A stretch of DNA of 64,000 nucleotides, taken from contig JAQGOE010000355.1 of assembly GCA_028293725.1 (NCBI GenBank), positions 1 to 64,000 of the forward strand, in the 5' to 3' direction. The position numbers and the translations under genes were made by a program. Below the pieces are notes generated by a model, which saw only the letters and a list, made by a program, of their open reading frames with translations, was not told the DNA's origin and searched no databases. The stretch comes from Gammaproteobacteria bacterium (lineage in GTDB: Bacteria > Pseudomonadota > Gammaproteobacteria > Steroidobacterales > Steroidobacteraceae). This document shows positions 1 through 10,832 of this stretch, piece after piece (position 1 is the stretch's first letter; every line of letters begins with the position of its first letter).

Positions 1-617
1 AGGTTGCTCGGTCCGCTGTCGCACGGAAAGCAGCACACACCGCTGATGCATGTCAGGATGCGCCTACGAATCCAGCGAACTTTGTCCTTGCCATGCGGAA
101 GCGTCGCGGCCCTGGACGTTCCGGAACGTGGGCGTAAGCCCAACGCGATCGGATTGACCACCTGGTCGCTTCTGGCAGGTGCAGGCCCCCGGCCGCTTTA
201 ATGACTAGTCCACGTTCAAGCTTGCGGTCCGCTTGGCGATTTTCATCTCCGTTGAGGGGGCTCATGTTGCGCGCTCCACCGGCCAAAGCTGGAACAGTTG
301 AGTTGCGGGTGCTATGCCGTGATAAGAAAAGAAAGCGAGCGGCTGTTGTCGCAGTCGCTCCGCTTGAGAAGTTGAGGTCCGCGAGCGGCGCGACTGCGCG
401 CCGCTCTTCTTAGGAACGCCCGCTTGACCGCCTCCGGGCGATCTCACCCCGCACCGAACCCCTCCCGGCTATTCGCCTCTGATGGCGAAAGGGGGTAGCA
501 GGCATGACGTGTTGCAGAGAACGCAGCTAGGTGAGCAGTGACGTCTGACAACTCTGCGCCCGTGTTACCGTCCATCGCCGACCGGACCTTTGCGCAACCT
601 CTCTACGGCGCGTTCAG
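1..617. other. stretch without a convincing gene
   Basis: Only short open frames with arginine/proline-rich, low-complexity translations are present on either strand, and none has a recognisable domain or a good ribosome binding site. The only structured element I see is the strong hairpin near position 395. The stretch lies downstream of the minus-strand kinase gene. Confidence 0.5.
383..406 (+). terminator. strong GC hairpin, possible intrinsic terminator
   Basis: A perfect 10-bp inverted repeat (GAGCGGCGCG / CGCGCCGCTC) is separated by a 4-base loop ACTG and followed by TTCTTA on the plus strand. The stem is strong but the T tract is weak, so it may be an imperfect Rho-independent terminator for a plus-strand transcript entering from the left, or simply an RNA hairpin. 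Confidence 0.4.
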
Positions 618-2192
618 TCATTCCGCAGTTCGCGGCAGTCGGCCGTCCTTGCCTGAAATGGCTCGTTCCAACGCGACAAAGTCGACGGGTTTGACCAGAT
701 GCGCATCGAACCCCGCAGAATGCGTGCGCTGAATATCCTCGGCCTGACCATAGCCAGTAAGGGCGACGAGTCGAACGGAACTGCCGCCGGCGCGGATCCG
801 CTTCGCCACCTCGTACCCATCCATCTCGGGCAGGCCGATATCGAGGAGCACGACGTCGGGACTGAAGGTCGCGATAGCTTCCAGCGCTCCCTTTGCGCTA
901 TACACCGCCTCCGCCTGATGTCCGTCAAGCTGCAGGAAAGCCGCCAGAGAAGCGGCCGCGTCTACGTTGTCATCCACCACGAGTACACGTTTGGGTTCCA
1001 CCGAACGGGGGGAGGACTTCTTCCTGCTTTCCTCGGGAGCCGCGATTGTCGGCAGGCGAATTTCAAAGGTTGAGCCACGCCCGGGTCCGGCACTCGTGGC
1101 CGCAACCTGTCCGTCGTGCATTTCGACGAGTCTTTGTACGACTGACAACCCAATACCGAGGCCGCCTTCGGAGCGATCAAGCGAGCGCTCGCTTTGCACG
1201 AAGAGTTCGAAAATACGTGGCAGCAACTCCTTTGAGATTCCGACTCCATTGTCGGTTACCACTATGACCGCGCTCGACTGTTCGCTGCGCAGCTCCACCT
1301 GGATTTCGCCCGACGGATCGGTGTACTTCGCCGCGTTCGTCAGGAGATTGGCGACACACTGCACCAGTCGAGCACTATCCCCATTGACAAACAGCGGCTC
1401 AAAGCACGAAGTGACAACTACCTTGTGCCGTTTATCCCGCAGAAGCGGCTCGACGCTCTCCATCGCCTGAGCCACGATCGGCGACAGCTCCAGCGGTCGT
1501 CGTTGCAGCTGAATTCGGCCCTGAGTGATGCGCGAGACATCCAGCAGATCGTCGACCAGTCGCGTGAGGTGGATTACCTGGCGCTTGACAATGTCCACAA
1601 TCGACTGCGTCTTCGGATCCCACGGCAGCACCCGTGCGAGGAGTTCGGCGGCGGTCCGAATCGGCGCCAGCGGGTTGCGAAGCTCGTGAGCAAGCATTGC
1701 CAGAAATTCGTCTTTGCGCCGGTCGGCGTTACGAAGCGCATCTTCGGCGCCGCGAAGTGCATCCAACTGGTCGCGGATCTGGTACTGCCGTCCACGTCCG
1801 CGGATGGCCGCTTGCACCGAACTCACGAGCGTCCGTGTCGAAGTCGGACGATCCAGAACGGTGACGTTTGTGAGCGAAGCCAGCAGTCGAGTGGTCGAAG
1901 CGGACTGGCCGTCCGCCCGACTCAAGAGAATGGTCGGCACATCGGACCACGACGGCTGCCGAACCAGCGCGGCCATGACGTGGCTCGCTCCCGCGTGGGT
2001 TACCAGCGCGTCCGTGAGTACTATCGCGCCCACCCCGGTGCCGATCTGCTCTGCCAGTGCGATCGAGCCTTCGTACACCGTACACTGGACTCCTGCACGC
2101 TCAAGAACCGTGCGCGTGGCCTCACCATCTCGCCGCGTCGGAGGGAGAATTAGAACTAGATAATCGCTGGCGCGGTTGACTTCAGCCCCCAT
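618..2192 (-). CDS. hybrid sensor histidine kinase with receiver domains
   Basis: A 524-residue cytoplasmic signalling protein. Order: a degenerate receiver-like region (about 10-130), a short coiled linker, a HisKA domain with the phosphoacceptor His at about 169 in AHELRNP, a HATPase domain with N box (NLLTNAAKY), DNGVGIS and GLGIGLS, then a C-terminal receiver with phosphoacceptor Asp at about 451 in LLDIGLP and the usual Lys in VKPVD. I chose the ATG at 2192 because it overlaps the end of the upstream kaiC-like gene by 11 bases, implying translational coupling; the frame also stays open 24 codons further. No transmembrane segment or known input domain is seen, so the signal probably comes from the KaiC-like partner or the N-terminal pseudo-receiver. 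Function of the phosphorelay is inferred. Confidence 0.88.
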   Translation of the reverse strand: MGAEVNRASDYLVLILPPTRRDGEATRTVLERAGVQCTVYEGSIALAEQIGTGVGAIVLTDALVTHAGASHVMAALVRQPSWSDVPTILLSRADGQSASTTRLLASLTNVTVLDRPTSTRTLVSSVQAAIRGRGRQYQIRDQLDALRGAEDALRNADRRKDEFLAMLAHELRNPLAPIRTAAELLARVLPWDPKTQSIVDIVKRQVIHLTRLVDDLLDVSRITQGRIQLQRRPLELSPIVAQAMESVEPLLRDKRHKVVVTSCFEPLFVNGDSARLVQCVANLLTNAAKYTDPSGEIQVELRSEQSSAVIVVTDNGVGISKELLPRIFELFVQSERSLDRSEGGLGIGLSVVQRLVEMHDGQVAATSAGPGRGSTFEIRLPTIAAPEESRKKSSPRSVEPKRVLVVDDNVDAAASLAAFLQLDGHQAEAVYSAKGALEAIATFSPDVVLLDIGLPEMDGYEVAKRIRAGGSSVRLVALTGYGQAEDIQRTHSAGFDAHLVKPVDFVALERAISGKDGRLPRTAE

Positions 2193-3690
2193 GGTTCCGC
2201 AGCTCAGCGCGACCCCCGCTATCGCCCTCGGATCCGAGTTCGACCGGAACGCCCGTAAAGACACCGCGCAATCGCAGCAAAGGTTCCGTCAGGTGGATGC
2301 CGCCTCCGTCAAACCACATCCCTCGAATCGATTCCTCATGTGCACCGGTACGCTTCTTGAGGACCGAGATCGCCTTCTTGACCTTCCCTGCATGTTCGAA
2401 GTACCGCAACATTACAACCGAATCGGCGAGATAACTCGCGTCCACTGGGGAAACCAAGTTGGTCCCCATCATCCCGCTCTGCGCCACGACCAGGAATGTA
2501 GCGACGCCATGGTTGTTCAGATACGACAGCAGCTCGTGGAGCTGCGAAGTCAGATAGTTGTTCTGTGGCATCGCGTTCAGATAGCCATTCAAGCTGTCAA
2601 TGATGACGACCCGCGACTTGTCACGCTCGACCGACTCACGAACGACATGGGCAAATTCTCCCGGCGAGATTTCCACCGGATCGATCTGGCGCACCATGAC
2701 CTTACCCGGACCGGTCCCCTCCTCCAGCCGTAGACCTAACCCCGTGGAGCGCGCCATCAGGGCGGCCTTGGTCTCATCAAAGATAAAGGCCACAGAGTGG
2801 TCGCCTCGCTCCGCTGCTGCTGCTGCATACTGCAACGCGATCGTCGACTTACCGCAGCCGGGCGGCCCAATCAGCAGAGTGCTCGTCCCTCGCTCAATGC
2901 CCCCCCCAAGAAGCGTATCGAGCGCCGTCACTCCGCTTGCAATCAAGGCGCGCTGGAACGACGCGCCGTGGTCGGAGGCCACCAGTCGCGGGAACACTGA
3001 AATTCCACCCTTGCGGATGGCAAAATCGTGGAAGCCACTGGCGAAATCGCTACCACGAAACTTCAGCACCTGCAGTTCCCGCCTGACTTGTCCGTAAGGC
3101 GGCGGGTTGAAATCGAGGGCGATCACGCCGTGGGCAATGCTATGAAGCTGCAAATCCGGCCCGTCTGCAGTCCGGTCGTCCAACATGATTACAGTACATT
3201 CGCGTCCGATAAAAAACTGCTTCAGTGCAAGGAGCTGGCGCCGGTAACGCAACGAACTCTGCGCCAATAGACGCATTTCCGACAGTGAGTCGAAAACCAT
3301 GCGATTCGGCTTGAACCGCTCAACTGCCTCGATCACTTTACGGGTCGTCTCGGTCAGTTCGACCTCTGAGGGGTTGAGCATCGTGAGATCACTCTCGCCA
3401 TCGAGTTCATGCGCATTGGCGATCAACTCGAAGACCTCGATGCCGTCCAAAGACCAGCCGTGCGACCTGGCGCCGGAGGCGAGTTCCTCCCGCGTCTCCG
3501 ATAACGTCACGTAGAGGCAGCGGTCCCCTGCTCGCACGCCTTCGAGGAGATACTGGAGCGCGAACGTGGTTTTCCCCGCTCCGGGGCTGCCGTCTACGAG
3601 ATACAACCGGCTGGCAATGAGTCCGCCACATAGGACCTCATCTAACCCGGGAATTCCTGTTTTCGATCGCCGCACGTCTTGCTTATCCAT
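2182..3690 (-). CDS. kaiC: KaiC-like double RecA-fold ATPase
   Basis: A 502-residue protein with two tandem KaiC/RecA domains. The first has Walker A GSPGAGKTT at 34-42, the second GPPGCGKST at 275-283. Length and layout match KaiC-family proteins of non-photosynthetic bacteria, where kaiA and sometimes kaiB are absent and the protein is linked to stress and timing responses. Neither kaiA nor kaiB is seen here. The gene starts at an ATG (3690) and its end overlaps the hybrid histidine kinase, so the two are probably one operon, recalling the KaiC-kinase output pairs of cyanobacteria. Family membership is clear; a true clock role is not implied. Confidence 0.9.
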   Translation of the reverse strand: MDKQDVRRSKTGIPGLDEVLCGGLIASRLYLVDGSPGAGKTTFALQYLLEGVRAGDRCLYVTLSETREELASGARSHGWSLDGIEVFELIANAHELDGESDLTMLNPSEVELTETTRKVIEAVERFKPNRMVFDSLSEMRLLAQSSLRYRRQLLALKQFFIGRECTVIMLDDRTADGPDLQLHSIAHGVIALDFNPPPYGQVRRELQVLKFRGSDFASGFHDFAIRKGGISVFPRLVASDHGASFQRALIASGVTALDTLLGGGIERGTSTLLIGPPGCGKSTIALQYAAAAAERGDHSVAFIFDETKAALMARSTGLGLRLEEGTGPGKVMVRQIDPVEISPGEFAHVVRESVERDKSRVVIIDSLNGYLNAMPQNNYLTSQLHELLSYLNNHGVATFLVVAQSGMMGTNLVSPVDASYLADSVVMLRYFEHAGKVKKAISVLKKRTGAHEESIRGMWFDGGGIHLTEPLLRLRGVFTGVPVELGSEGDSGGRAELRNHGG

Positions 3691-4322
3691 GGAATCTGTT
3701 AGTTAAGATTAGTCTGCTGGTTCCCGCCCCGCGCAGCACTTGCACGTGACGGTTGAGGCCGGCTCCGGTCCCGAGCGCTCGTCTATCGAGGAGAGCTGCG
3801 CGATCACGCTGTCGATCGGGAGAGGTAAACGTGGGAAATGGGCTCACAATCTACGGGGCGGCAGCGTGCGATCTGCTATCGACGCTCGGTGCCGGGCATG
3901 ACGGCGCGCAACTCATTGCCGTGACGGTCGGTTGGTGCAGCGACACGGGCATGTCTTCCTTGCCCGAGCATGCAAGCTATGCATTAGCCACTAAAGCGCA
4001 AGGGTGACGGCAGGTCTGTGCGTCACCGTACAGAAGCGCGGCGGAATGACGCCAAACCGGCCCGCTATCGGCATCAGGGGGAGATTTTACGTGTCGCCCG
4101 ACACGTGGTTCGCGCTTGTATGCTACCGCGGGGAGACCCCCGGTTGGCTCATCGATACACTGGAGTAAGCTTAGTTTAACTGCCGTGCCGGCAATGTCGG
4201 GAGCGCGCTCGGTTCGGCCGTCCAGGCATATTCAGCGACAGCGATCAGCGAAGGATTGGAGAACCGCCTGTGGAAGGTACGTAGAGCTTTCCGGGATATG
4301 CGGGCGTAACAATGCACTCGCC
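3691..4322. other. gap without a recognisable gene
   Basis: About 630 bases between the kaiC-like gene and a small kinase-like fragment. A plus-strand frame of 84 codons (3753-4007) is open but matches nothing I know and has arginine-rich composition at its start. The promoter of the minus-strand kaiC operon must lie in the left part of this gap; I cannot point to convincing boxes. Confidence 0.4.
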
Positions 4323-4658
4323 ATGCAATATCCTTTGCCCTCGCCGATTGCTTCTTCGCACTTCCACCGACCCAAAATGCTCGGGGGTGGATTGGATGTT
4401 GACACGCTGGCTAACGAGCTATCGGAGTCGGCTCGAGCCGATGCGCAGGACTCAGGTGTGACATTTCGCCTCGAGGTCAGCCAGGATCTTGCGCACATCC
4501 GACTCGACCGTGCACAACTCCGGCATGCCGTGCTCGAGAGGGTACACGACGCCCTGCATGGGCTCGCCTTCGGACAGGTCGAGGCGCGCGAGCTCGTCGC
4601 ACGGATCGAACTGAATTCCGCGCATGAGATCGAGGTCTGCGTCGATCTGCGGCGTTAA
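4323..4658 (+). CDS. small protein resembling part of a histidine-kinase ATPase domain
   Basis: A 111-residue frame starting at an ATG and ending 8 bases before the stress-protein gene. Its second half (VTFRLEVSQDLAHIRLDRAQLRHAVL and onward) resembles the start of a HATPase domain, with the D-R-x-x-L-x-x-A-x-x-x-x-x-x-x-A spacing of the N-box helix, but the Asn and the G boxes are absent and no HisKA domain precedes it. It may be a remnant of a deleted sensor kinase or a small independent protein. Weak evidence; the neighbourhood is rich in signalling genes. Confidence 0.4.
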   Translation: MQYPLPSPIASSHFHRPKMLGGGLDVDTLANELSESARADAQDSGVTFRLEVSQDLAHIRLDRAQLRHAVLERVHDALHGLAFGQVEARELVARIELNSAHEIEVCVDLRR

Positions 4659-4666
4659 ACGCACCC

Positions 4667-5554
4667 GTGAAACTACTGAACCGCATTCTCGTCGCGACGG
4701 ACTTCTCACCCGCCGGGCAGCTGGCCGTGAGCCGGGCGGGGCAGTTGGCCAGCCGACACGGCTCCGACCTTCACGTGGTGCATGCGACGCCGGACTGGGA
4801 TCTCTTCTCGCGGTGGACGTCCGCCCGGCGGCAACACTACGACGAGATATCTCTGCATGCGCAGAGTGCGATGCGCACCGAGGTAAACCGGATCCTGAGC
4901 CTGTTCGGAGTGCACGCGCACGGCGACGTGCAGTTAGGAAGGGCGAGCGAAGTCATCGCCCACGCGATCGCCTCGTACGAGCCGACCCTCGTTGTCGTCG
5001 GCGCACGCGGCGAACACGAGCCGCGCATCGCGCCAGCGGCCCTGGGAGGCACCTCCTTAAAACTTTTCCTGCGCACGGCGTGTCCGCTTCTGCTGGTTCG
5101 CGAAGGAGATTCACAACCCTGCCGCACGTCGTTAGCCGCGGTACACGAAGCTTCGGCACTTTCGACGCGCGTGGTTCTTTGGGGCAGCGCTCTCTTTCCG
5201 GGCGGCGACTGCCACATTGTCCATGCGTACGACGCGCCCTACAGCGAGCGTATACGGTTGTGCGGGACGGGCGACGATGACGTCGAGGCCTGTGCCCTGG
5301 CCGCAGAAGCCGTGGCACGCGAGAGTCTCGATAATCTGTTGGCGGCCGCGGTTCCGGACTCACACGTCCATTTGCACTTCGTGCATGGGAATCCCCTGGG
5401 AGTACTGGTGACCGAGATAGCACGTCACGGCCCGCAACTCGTGGCTATCGGCAGGCAAGAGAGCGAACGCGGCCAGTTGCCACGTGAGTCACTCGGCACC
5501 ATGGCGCTGCGCCTCGCCTATCACACGCCGGTCGACGTTCTCGTCGTCCCTTAA
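4667..5554 (+). CDS. tandem universal stress protein (two Usp domains)
   Basis: A 295-residue protein with two UspA domains, about 1-145 and 155-295. The first begins with NRILVATDFSP and carries the nucleotide-binding type loop GARGEHEPRIAPAALGGTS; the second has GRQESERGQLPRESLGTMA in the same place, both compatible with ATP-binding Usp proteins. The start is a GTG at 4667. Tandem Usp proteins of this type accompany anaerobic and energy-limitation regulons in many proteobacteria, which fits the FixLJ, CBS, phosphoketolase and ATPase genes nearby. It is followed after 9 bases by a PilZ gene, so the two are likely cotranscribed. Confidence 0.92.
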   Translation: MKLLNRILVATDFSPAGQLAVSRAGQLASRHGSDLHVVHATPDWDLFSRWTSARRQHYDEISLHAQSAMRTEVNRILSLFGVHAHGDVQLGRASEVIAHAIASYEPTLVVVGARGEHEPRIAPAALGGTSLKLFLRTACPLLLVREGDSQPCRTSLAAVHEASALSTRVVLWGSALFPGGDCHIVHAYDAPYSERIRLCGTGDDDVEACALAAEAVARESLDNLLAAAVPDSHVHLHFVHGNPLGVLVTEIARHGPQLVAIGRQESERGQLPRESLGTMALRLAYHTPVDVLVVP

Positions 5555-5563
5555 GGAAAACGC

Positions 5564-5917
5564 ATGGAACATCGTTGGGGGAAACGATTCCCGTTGAACG
5601 CCGCCGTCAAGTTGCGGCTACGTACCGGGGCCGTCGTTGCAGGAGGGATCGCGAACGCCAGTCTTAGCGGCGCGTTCGTGCATACCGCAAGTCGTCTGCC
5701 GGTCTACACCTATGTGCTCCTCGAACTCGATACCAACGGTGCGTGGCAGAGCGGGCCGGAATGCATTCCCGCCCACGTGGTGCGCGCTGCGCCGGATGGA
5801 GTAGGTCTCGAGTGGGGCGAGTTCGCGCCGCCCGCGGTCGTCGGTCGTCTTCCTGGTCGACGACGCGCTCGCGGGGAACTCGGTGCGATAGAGGTTAGTC
5901 CTGCGGCATCTCGATGA
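5564..5917 (+). CDS. PilZ domain protein
   Basis: A 117-residue protein consisting of one PilZ domain, the c-di-GMP binding module. The N-terminal arginine motif is seen in HRWGKRFPLN and the second motif in NASLSGAFV (N/D-x-S-x-x-G). The family acts as a receptor changing motility, exopolysaccharide or transcription outputs, and no fused output domain is present here. It directly follows the stress-protein gene and converges on the CBS gene, with a 23-base overlap of the coding ends. The C-terminal tail is arginine-rich and probably disordered. Confidence 0.82.
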   Translation: MEHRWGKRFPLNAAVKLRLRTGAVVAGGIANASLSGAFVHTASRLPVYTYVLLELDTNGAWQSGPECIPAHVVRAAPDGVGLEWGEFAPPAVVGRLPGRRRARGELGAIEVSPAASR

Positions 5918-6608
5918 CGGCGGCCGATACGGGCTCGACCCACATGAGCCTGTCGTGAACGCCCTTCACGCCCGGCGTATTCTCGGCGATGACCCGCAAG
6001 CCGACACGCTCGCGGTCATCGGTAACGACTCCCCCGTAATTCAACGATGCCATTCTCGACCTTGGCATCAATGTTGCTCCGTGGCGCCCAGGATTGCTTG
6101 GCAATCTCAGCCAGCACTCGCTTGCGCAGATAGACGTCCGAAATCTCAATCACGCGTCGCTCGGGCAGCAGTTGCGCCAGGGCGCGCAACAGATCCGCGC
6201 GACTGACGATGCCGATCAAATGACCTTTCTGTAGCACCGGCAGGCGCTTGATCTGTTGACACTCCATGAGCGCAACAACCTCCGAGAGCGGCGCGTCCGC
6301 TGAGGTCGAGATCACTTCTGACGTCATGACCTCTCTCACGCTGCGCCCATGGGTAAGAACATAGTCGTGCGCCGCGCGGCCGGGTGCGAAGAATGACGAA
6401 AGCCATCCTGGACTGCGCCCCTCGGTTCCCAGCTCTACGCGCCTGAGCAGGTCGCCCTGGGTGATCATGCCAATTACGGCGCCTTTCACGTCCACCACCG
6501 GCAAGCCGCTCACACGCGTCTTGATCATCAGGTTAGCCGCATCTGCAAGCGTCGCGTCCGGACTTACCGTAACAGGGATCCGCGTCATAACATCGGAAAC
6601 TTTCACAT

Positions 6609-6612
<4 letters not shown>
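5895..6612 (-). pseudogene. CBS-pair plus BON domain protein, frameshifted
   Basis: The frame starting at ATG 6612 encodes two CBS domains (first with VSDVMTRIPVTV and IGMITQGDLL, second with VREVMTSEVI and IGIVSRADLL) followed by the start of a BON domain, then stops at about 6016. The rest of the BON domain (VVTDDRERVGLRVIAENTPG and on to the stop at 5895) is in another frame. The break sits at a run of five C (6031-6035); with four bases the two parts join perfectly as ELRGVVTDD. The start overlaps the stop of the debranching-enzyme gene in an ATGA arrangement. CBS-BON proteins sense adenosine nucleotides and are typical of stress clusters. Either a real frameshift that removes half of the BON domain, or a homopolymer sequencing error. 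Confidence 0.85.
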
Positions 6613-8846
<2,234 letters not shown>

Positions 8847-9083
8847 TTCGAGGCTCCTGCGGAATGTTGGATCGCGCACCGGTAATGCTTGTATAGCGCC
8901 GATGGGGGACTGCGGACATCGTGGTCTGTACATATCGAATGCGTACGAACCACTGAGGGCCGAGTGACGGTAAGTACTTGTGCGGATGGCGGCGGGGGAG
9001 AATCCCGGACCGAGCGACACGCATTGCTACCGCAAGGGGTGAATGCGAAGCTAGTCGCCCAGCGAGCCGGAGGTTGGTCCATA

Positions 9084-10643
9084 GTGGTTGCGACGTTGTC
9101 CTCCGAGCTGGTGCGCAGTGCCCTCGAGTCCTCGCCGGACGCGATGGTGCTCGTCGACGCGTCCGGGCAAATTCTGTATGCGAATCAACAGCTTTCGGTG
9201 TTGTTCGGCTATTCGCGCGAGGCGGTTCGCGGCGAGCGCATTGAACTGCTCATACCGGAGCGCTTCCGCCTCCACCACCCCGCCCATCGTGAGCACTTCG
9301 CCGCGGAAGACCGGCTCCGTCCCATGGGCGCGGGCCTGGATCTCTACGCCCGTCGTAAAGACGGCTCCGAATTTCCGGTCGAGATCAGCCTCAGCCCGAT
9401 CCACGAGAGCGGCCAAGCACTAGTCGCTGCCGCGATTCGCGACGTCACGGATCGGAGGCGCGTACAACAAGATCTGATCCTCACGCGTGAAGCTGCAGAG
9501 CACGCGCGGCAGGCCGCCGATGAGGCACGCGAAGTGGCGGATCGCGCCAATCAGGCCAAGAGCCGCTTTCTCGCCACCGCCAGTCACGATCTGCGGCAAC
9601 CGTTGCAATCGCTCGCGCTTCTGAACGGGACTTTGCGCCGCCTGGTCACGCATCCCGAGGCTATCGAGGCCCTCGCCTACCAGGACCAGGCGATCGAAGC
9701 GATGTCGCGCCTGCTGAACGCCCTTCTCGACATCGGCAAGCTCGAATCGGGCGCCATCAAGCCCCAACCCGTCGACTTCACCGTCGCGGTGTTATTCGAG
9801 GAGTTGCATCATGAGTTCGCCAGCCTGGCCGCCGACAAGGGACTGCAACTGGAGGTGTCCGCCGTGAACGGCTGCATTCACAGCGACCCCGCGCTGGTCG
9901 GGCAGATTCTGCGCAACCTGGTCTCCAACGCGATCAAATACACTCGCGCGGGAACCGTAAAACTCAACAGCCAGAGGACCGCGGATCGCGTCCGCGTCGA
10001 AGTGCTCGACACGGGCGTCGGCATTCCCGCGGATCAGCTCCAATACATTTACGATGAGTTCTACCAGGTCGGCGTGGCGACCAACAGCTCGCGTGACGGC
10101 TACGGCCTGGGCCTCAGCATCGTGCAGCGCCTCGTCAGGCTGCTCGGCCTGCGGCTCGAGGTCAGCTCGGAAGTCGGCAAAGGCTCGGGATTCGCTCTGA
10201 ACCTTCCCTGCGGCCAGGCCACCACGAGGGCGGTCAGCGAGGCCGTTGCAACCATCCAGACACCGCGGCAAACCACAGCTCCCCGGGTGCTGCTCGTGGA
10301 GGACGACCCGGCGGTGCGCGACGCAACCCGCATGCTCCTCAAAGTGGAGGGTTATCGGGTACTCACGGCGAGCTGCCTGGCCGAAGCACAGGCGCTGGCG
10401 CTTGAATACCCGCAGCTGGATCTGCTGGTTACAGACTATCACTTGAGTAATAGCGAGACCGGCACGCAGGTGATTGCGTCCCTGCGGGCAAGTCTCGGCG
10501 CACATCTGAAAGCGGTGTTGATCACCGGCGACACGTCCTCGGCGGTGCGAGATCTGCAACACGACGAGAAGACTCGCCTGGCCCGCAAGCCCATTCACGC
10601 CGAAGAGCTGCTGACGTTGCTGAAGTCGCTCCTTGCGACTTGA
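9084..10643 (+). CDS. PAS hybrid histidine kinase with receiver domain
   Basis: About 519 residues when started at GTG 9084, which has GGAGG ten bases upstream; longer starts are open but low-complexity. Order: PAS domain (SALESSPDAMVLVDASG at the start, ending ARRKDGSEFPVEI), an alanine-rich coiled linker, HisKA with SHDLRQPLQSL, HATPase (NLVSNAIKYT, DTGVGIP, GYGLGLSIV), and a receiver with DD at its start, phosphoacceptor Asp in VTDYH and Lys in ARKP. No membrane segment, so it is a soluble sensor. It reads divergently from the debranching gene and lies upstream of fixLJ, whose response regulator may share its signal path. The PAS ligand is unknown. Confidence 0.9.
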   Translation: MVATLSSELVRSALESSPDAMVLVDASGQILYANQQLSVLFGYSREAVRGERIELLIPERFRLHHPAHREHFAAEDRLRPMGAGLDLYARRKDGSEFPVEISLSPIHESGQALVAAAIRDVTDRRRVQQDLILTREAAEHARQAADEAREVADRANQAKSRFLATASHDLRQPLQSLALLNGTLRRLVTHPEAIEALAYQDQAIEAMSRLLNALLDIGKLESGAIKPQPVDFTVAVLFEELHHEFASLAADKGLQLEVSAVNGCIHSDPALVGQILRNLVSNAIKYTRAGTVKLNSQRTADRVRVEVLDTGVGIPADQLQYIYDEFYQVGVATNSSRDGYGLGLSIVQRLVRLLGLRLEVSSEVGKGSGFALNLPCGQATTRAVSEAVATIQTPRQTTAPRVLLVEDDPAVRDATRMLLKVEGYRVLTASCLAEAQALALEYPQLDLLVTDYHLSNSETGTQVIASLRASLGAHLKAVLITGDTSSAVRDLQHDEKTRLARKPIHAEELLTLLKSLLAT

Positions 10644-10663
10644 CGGCTCCCCCGGGACACCGC

Positions 10664-10807
10664 CGCTAAGTACTTTCCCGTAGGCATAGCTACGGATGCG
10701 CGGTCCGTCGAGGAGCAGCAGGATTGCCTCGTGGCTTTACGCCAAGCGTCACTCTCAGGAGATCCGCTCATGCGCTCGATCCGCCGCATCGTGGAATGTA
10801 CTTAGCG
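10664..10807. repeat. 10-bp inverted repeat pair enclosing a smaller palindrome
   Basis: CGCTAAGTAC at 10664-10673 is repeated in inverted form as GTACTTAGCG at 10798-10807. Just inside the left copy lies CCGTAG-GCATAG-CTACGG (10678-10695), a perfect 6-bp inverted repeat. The element fills the gap between the hybrid kinase and fixL. It could be a pair of response-regulator sites ahead of fixL or a small inverted-repeat element. Confidence 0.45.
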
Positions 10808-10832
10808 CCAGTCACCCCGGGGGTGTCGCATA

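Noticed and set aside
53..286. Minus-strand frame of 77 codons at the left edge
   Set aside because: Arg/Pro-rich with no domain and no plausible start context.
3753..4007. Plus-strand open frame of 84 codons before the stress-protein gene
   Set aside because: No family resemblance, arginine-rich start, no clear ribosome site; kept only as part of the gap.
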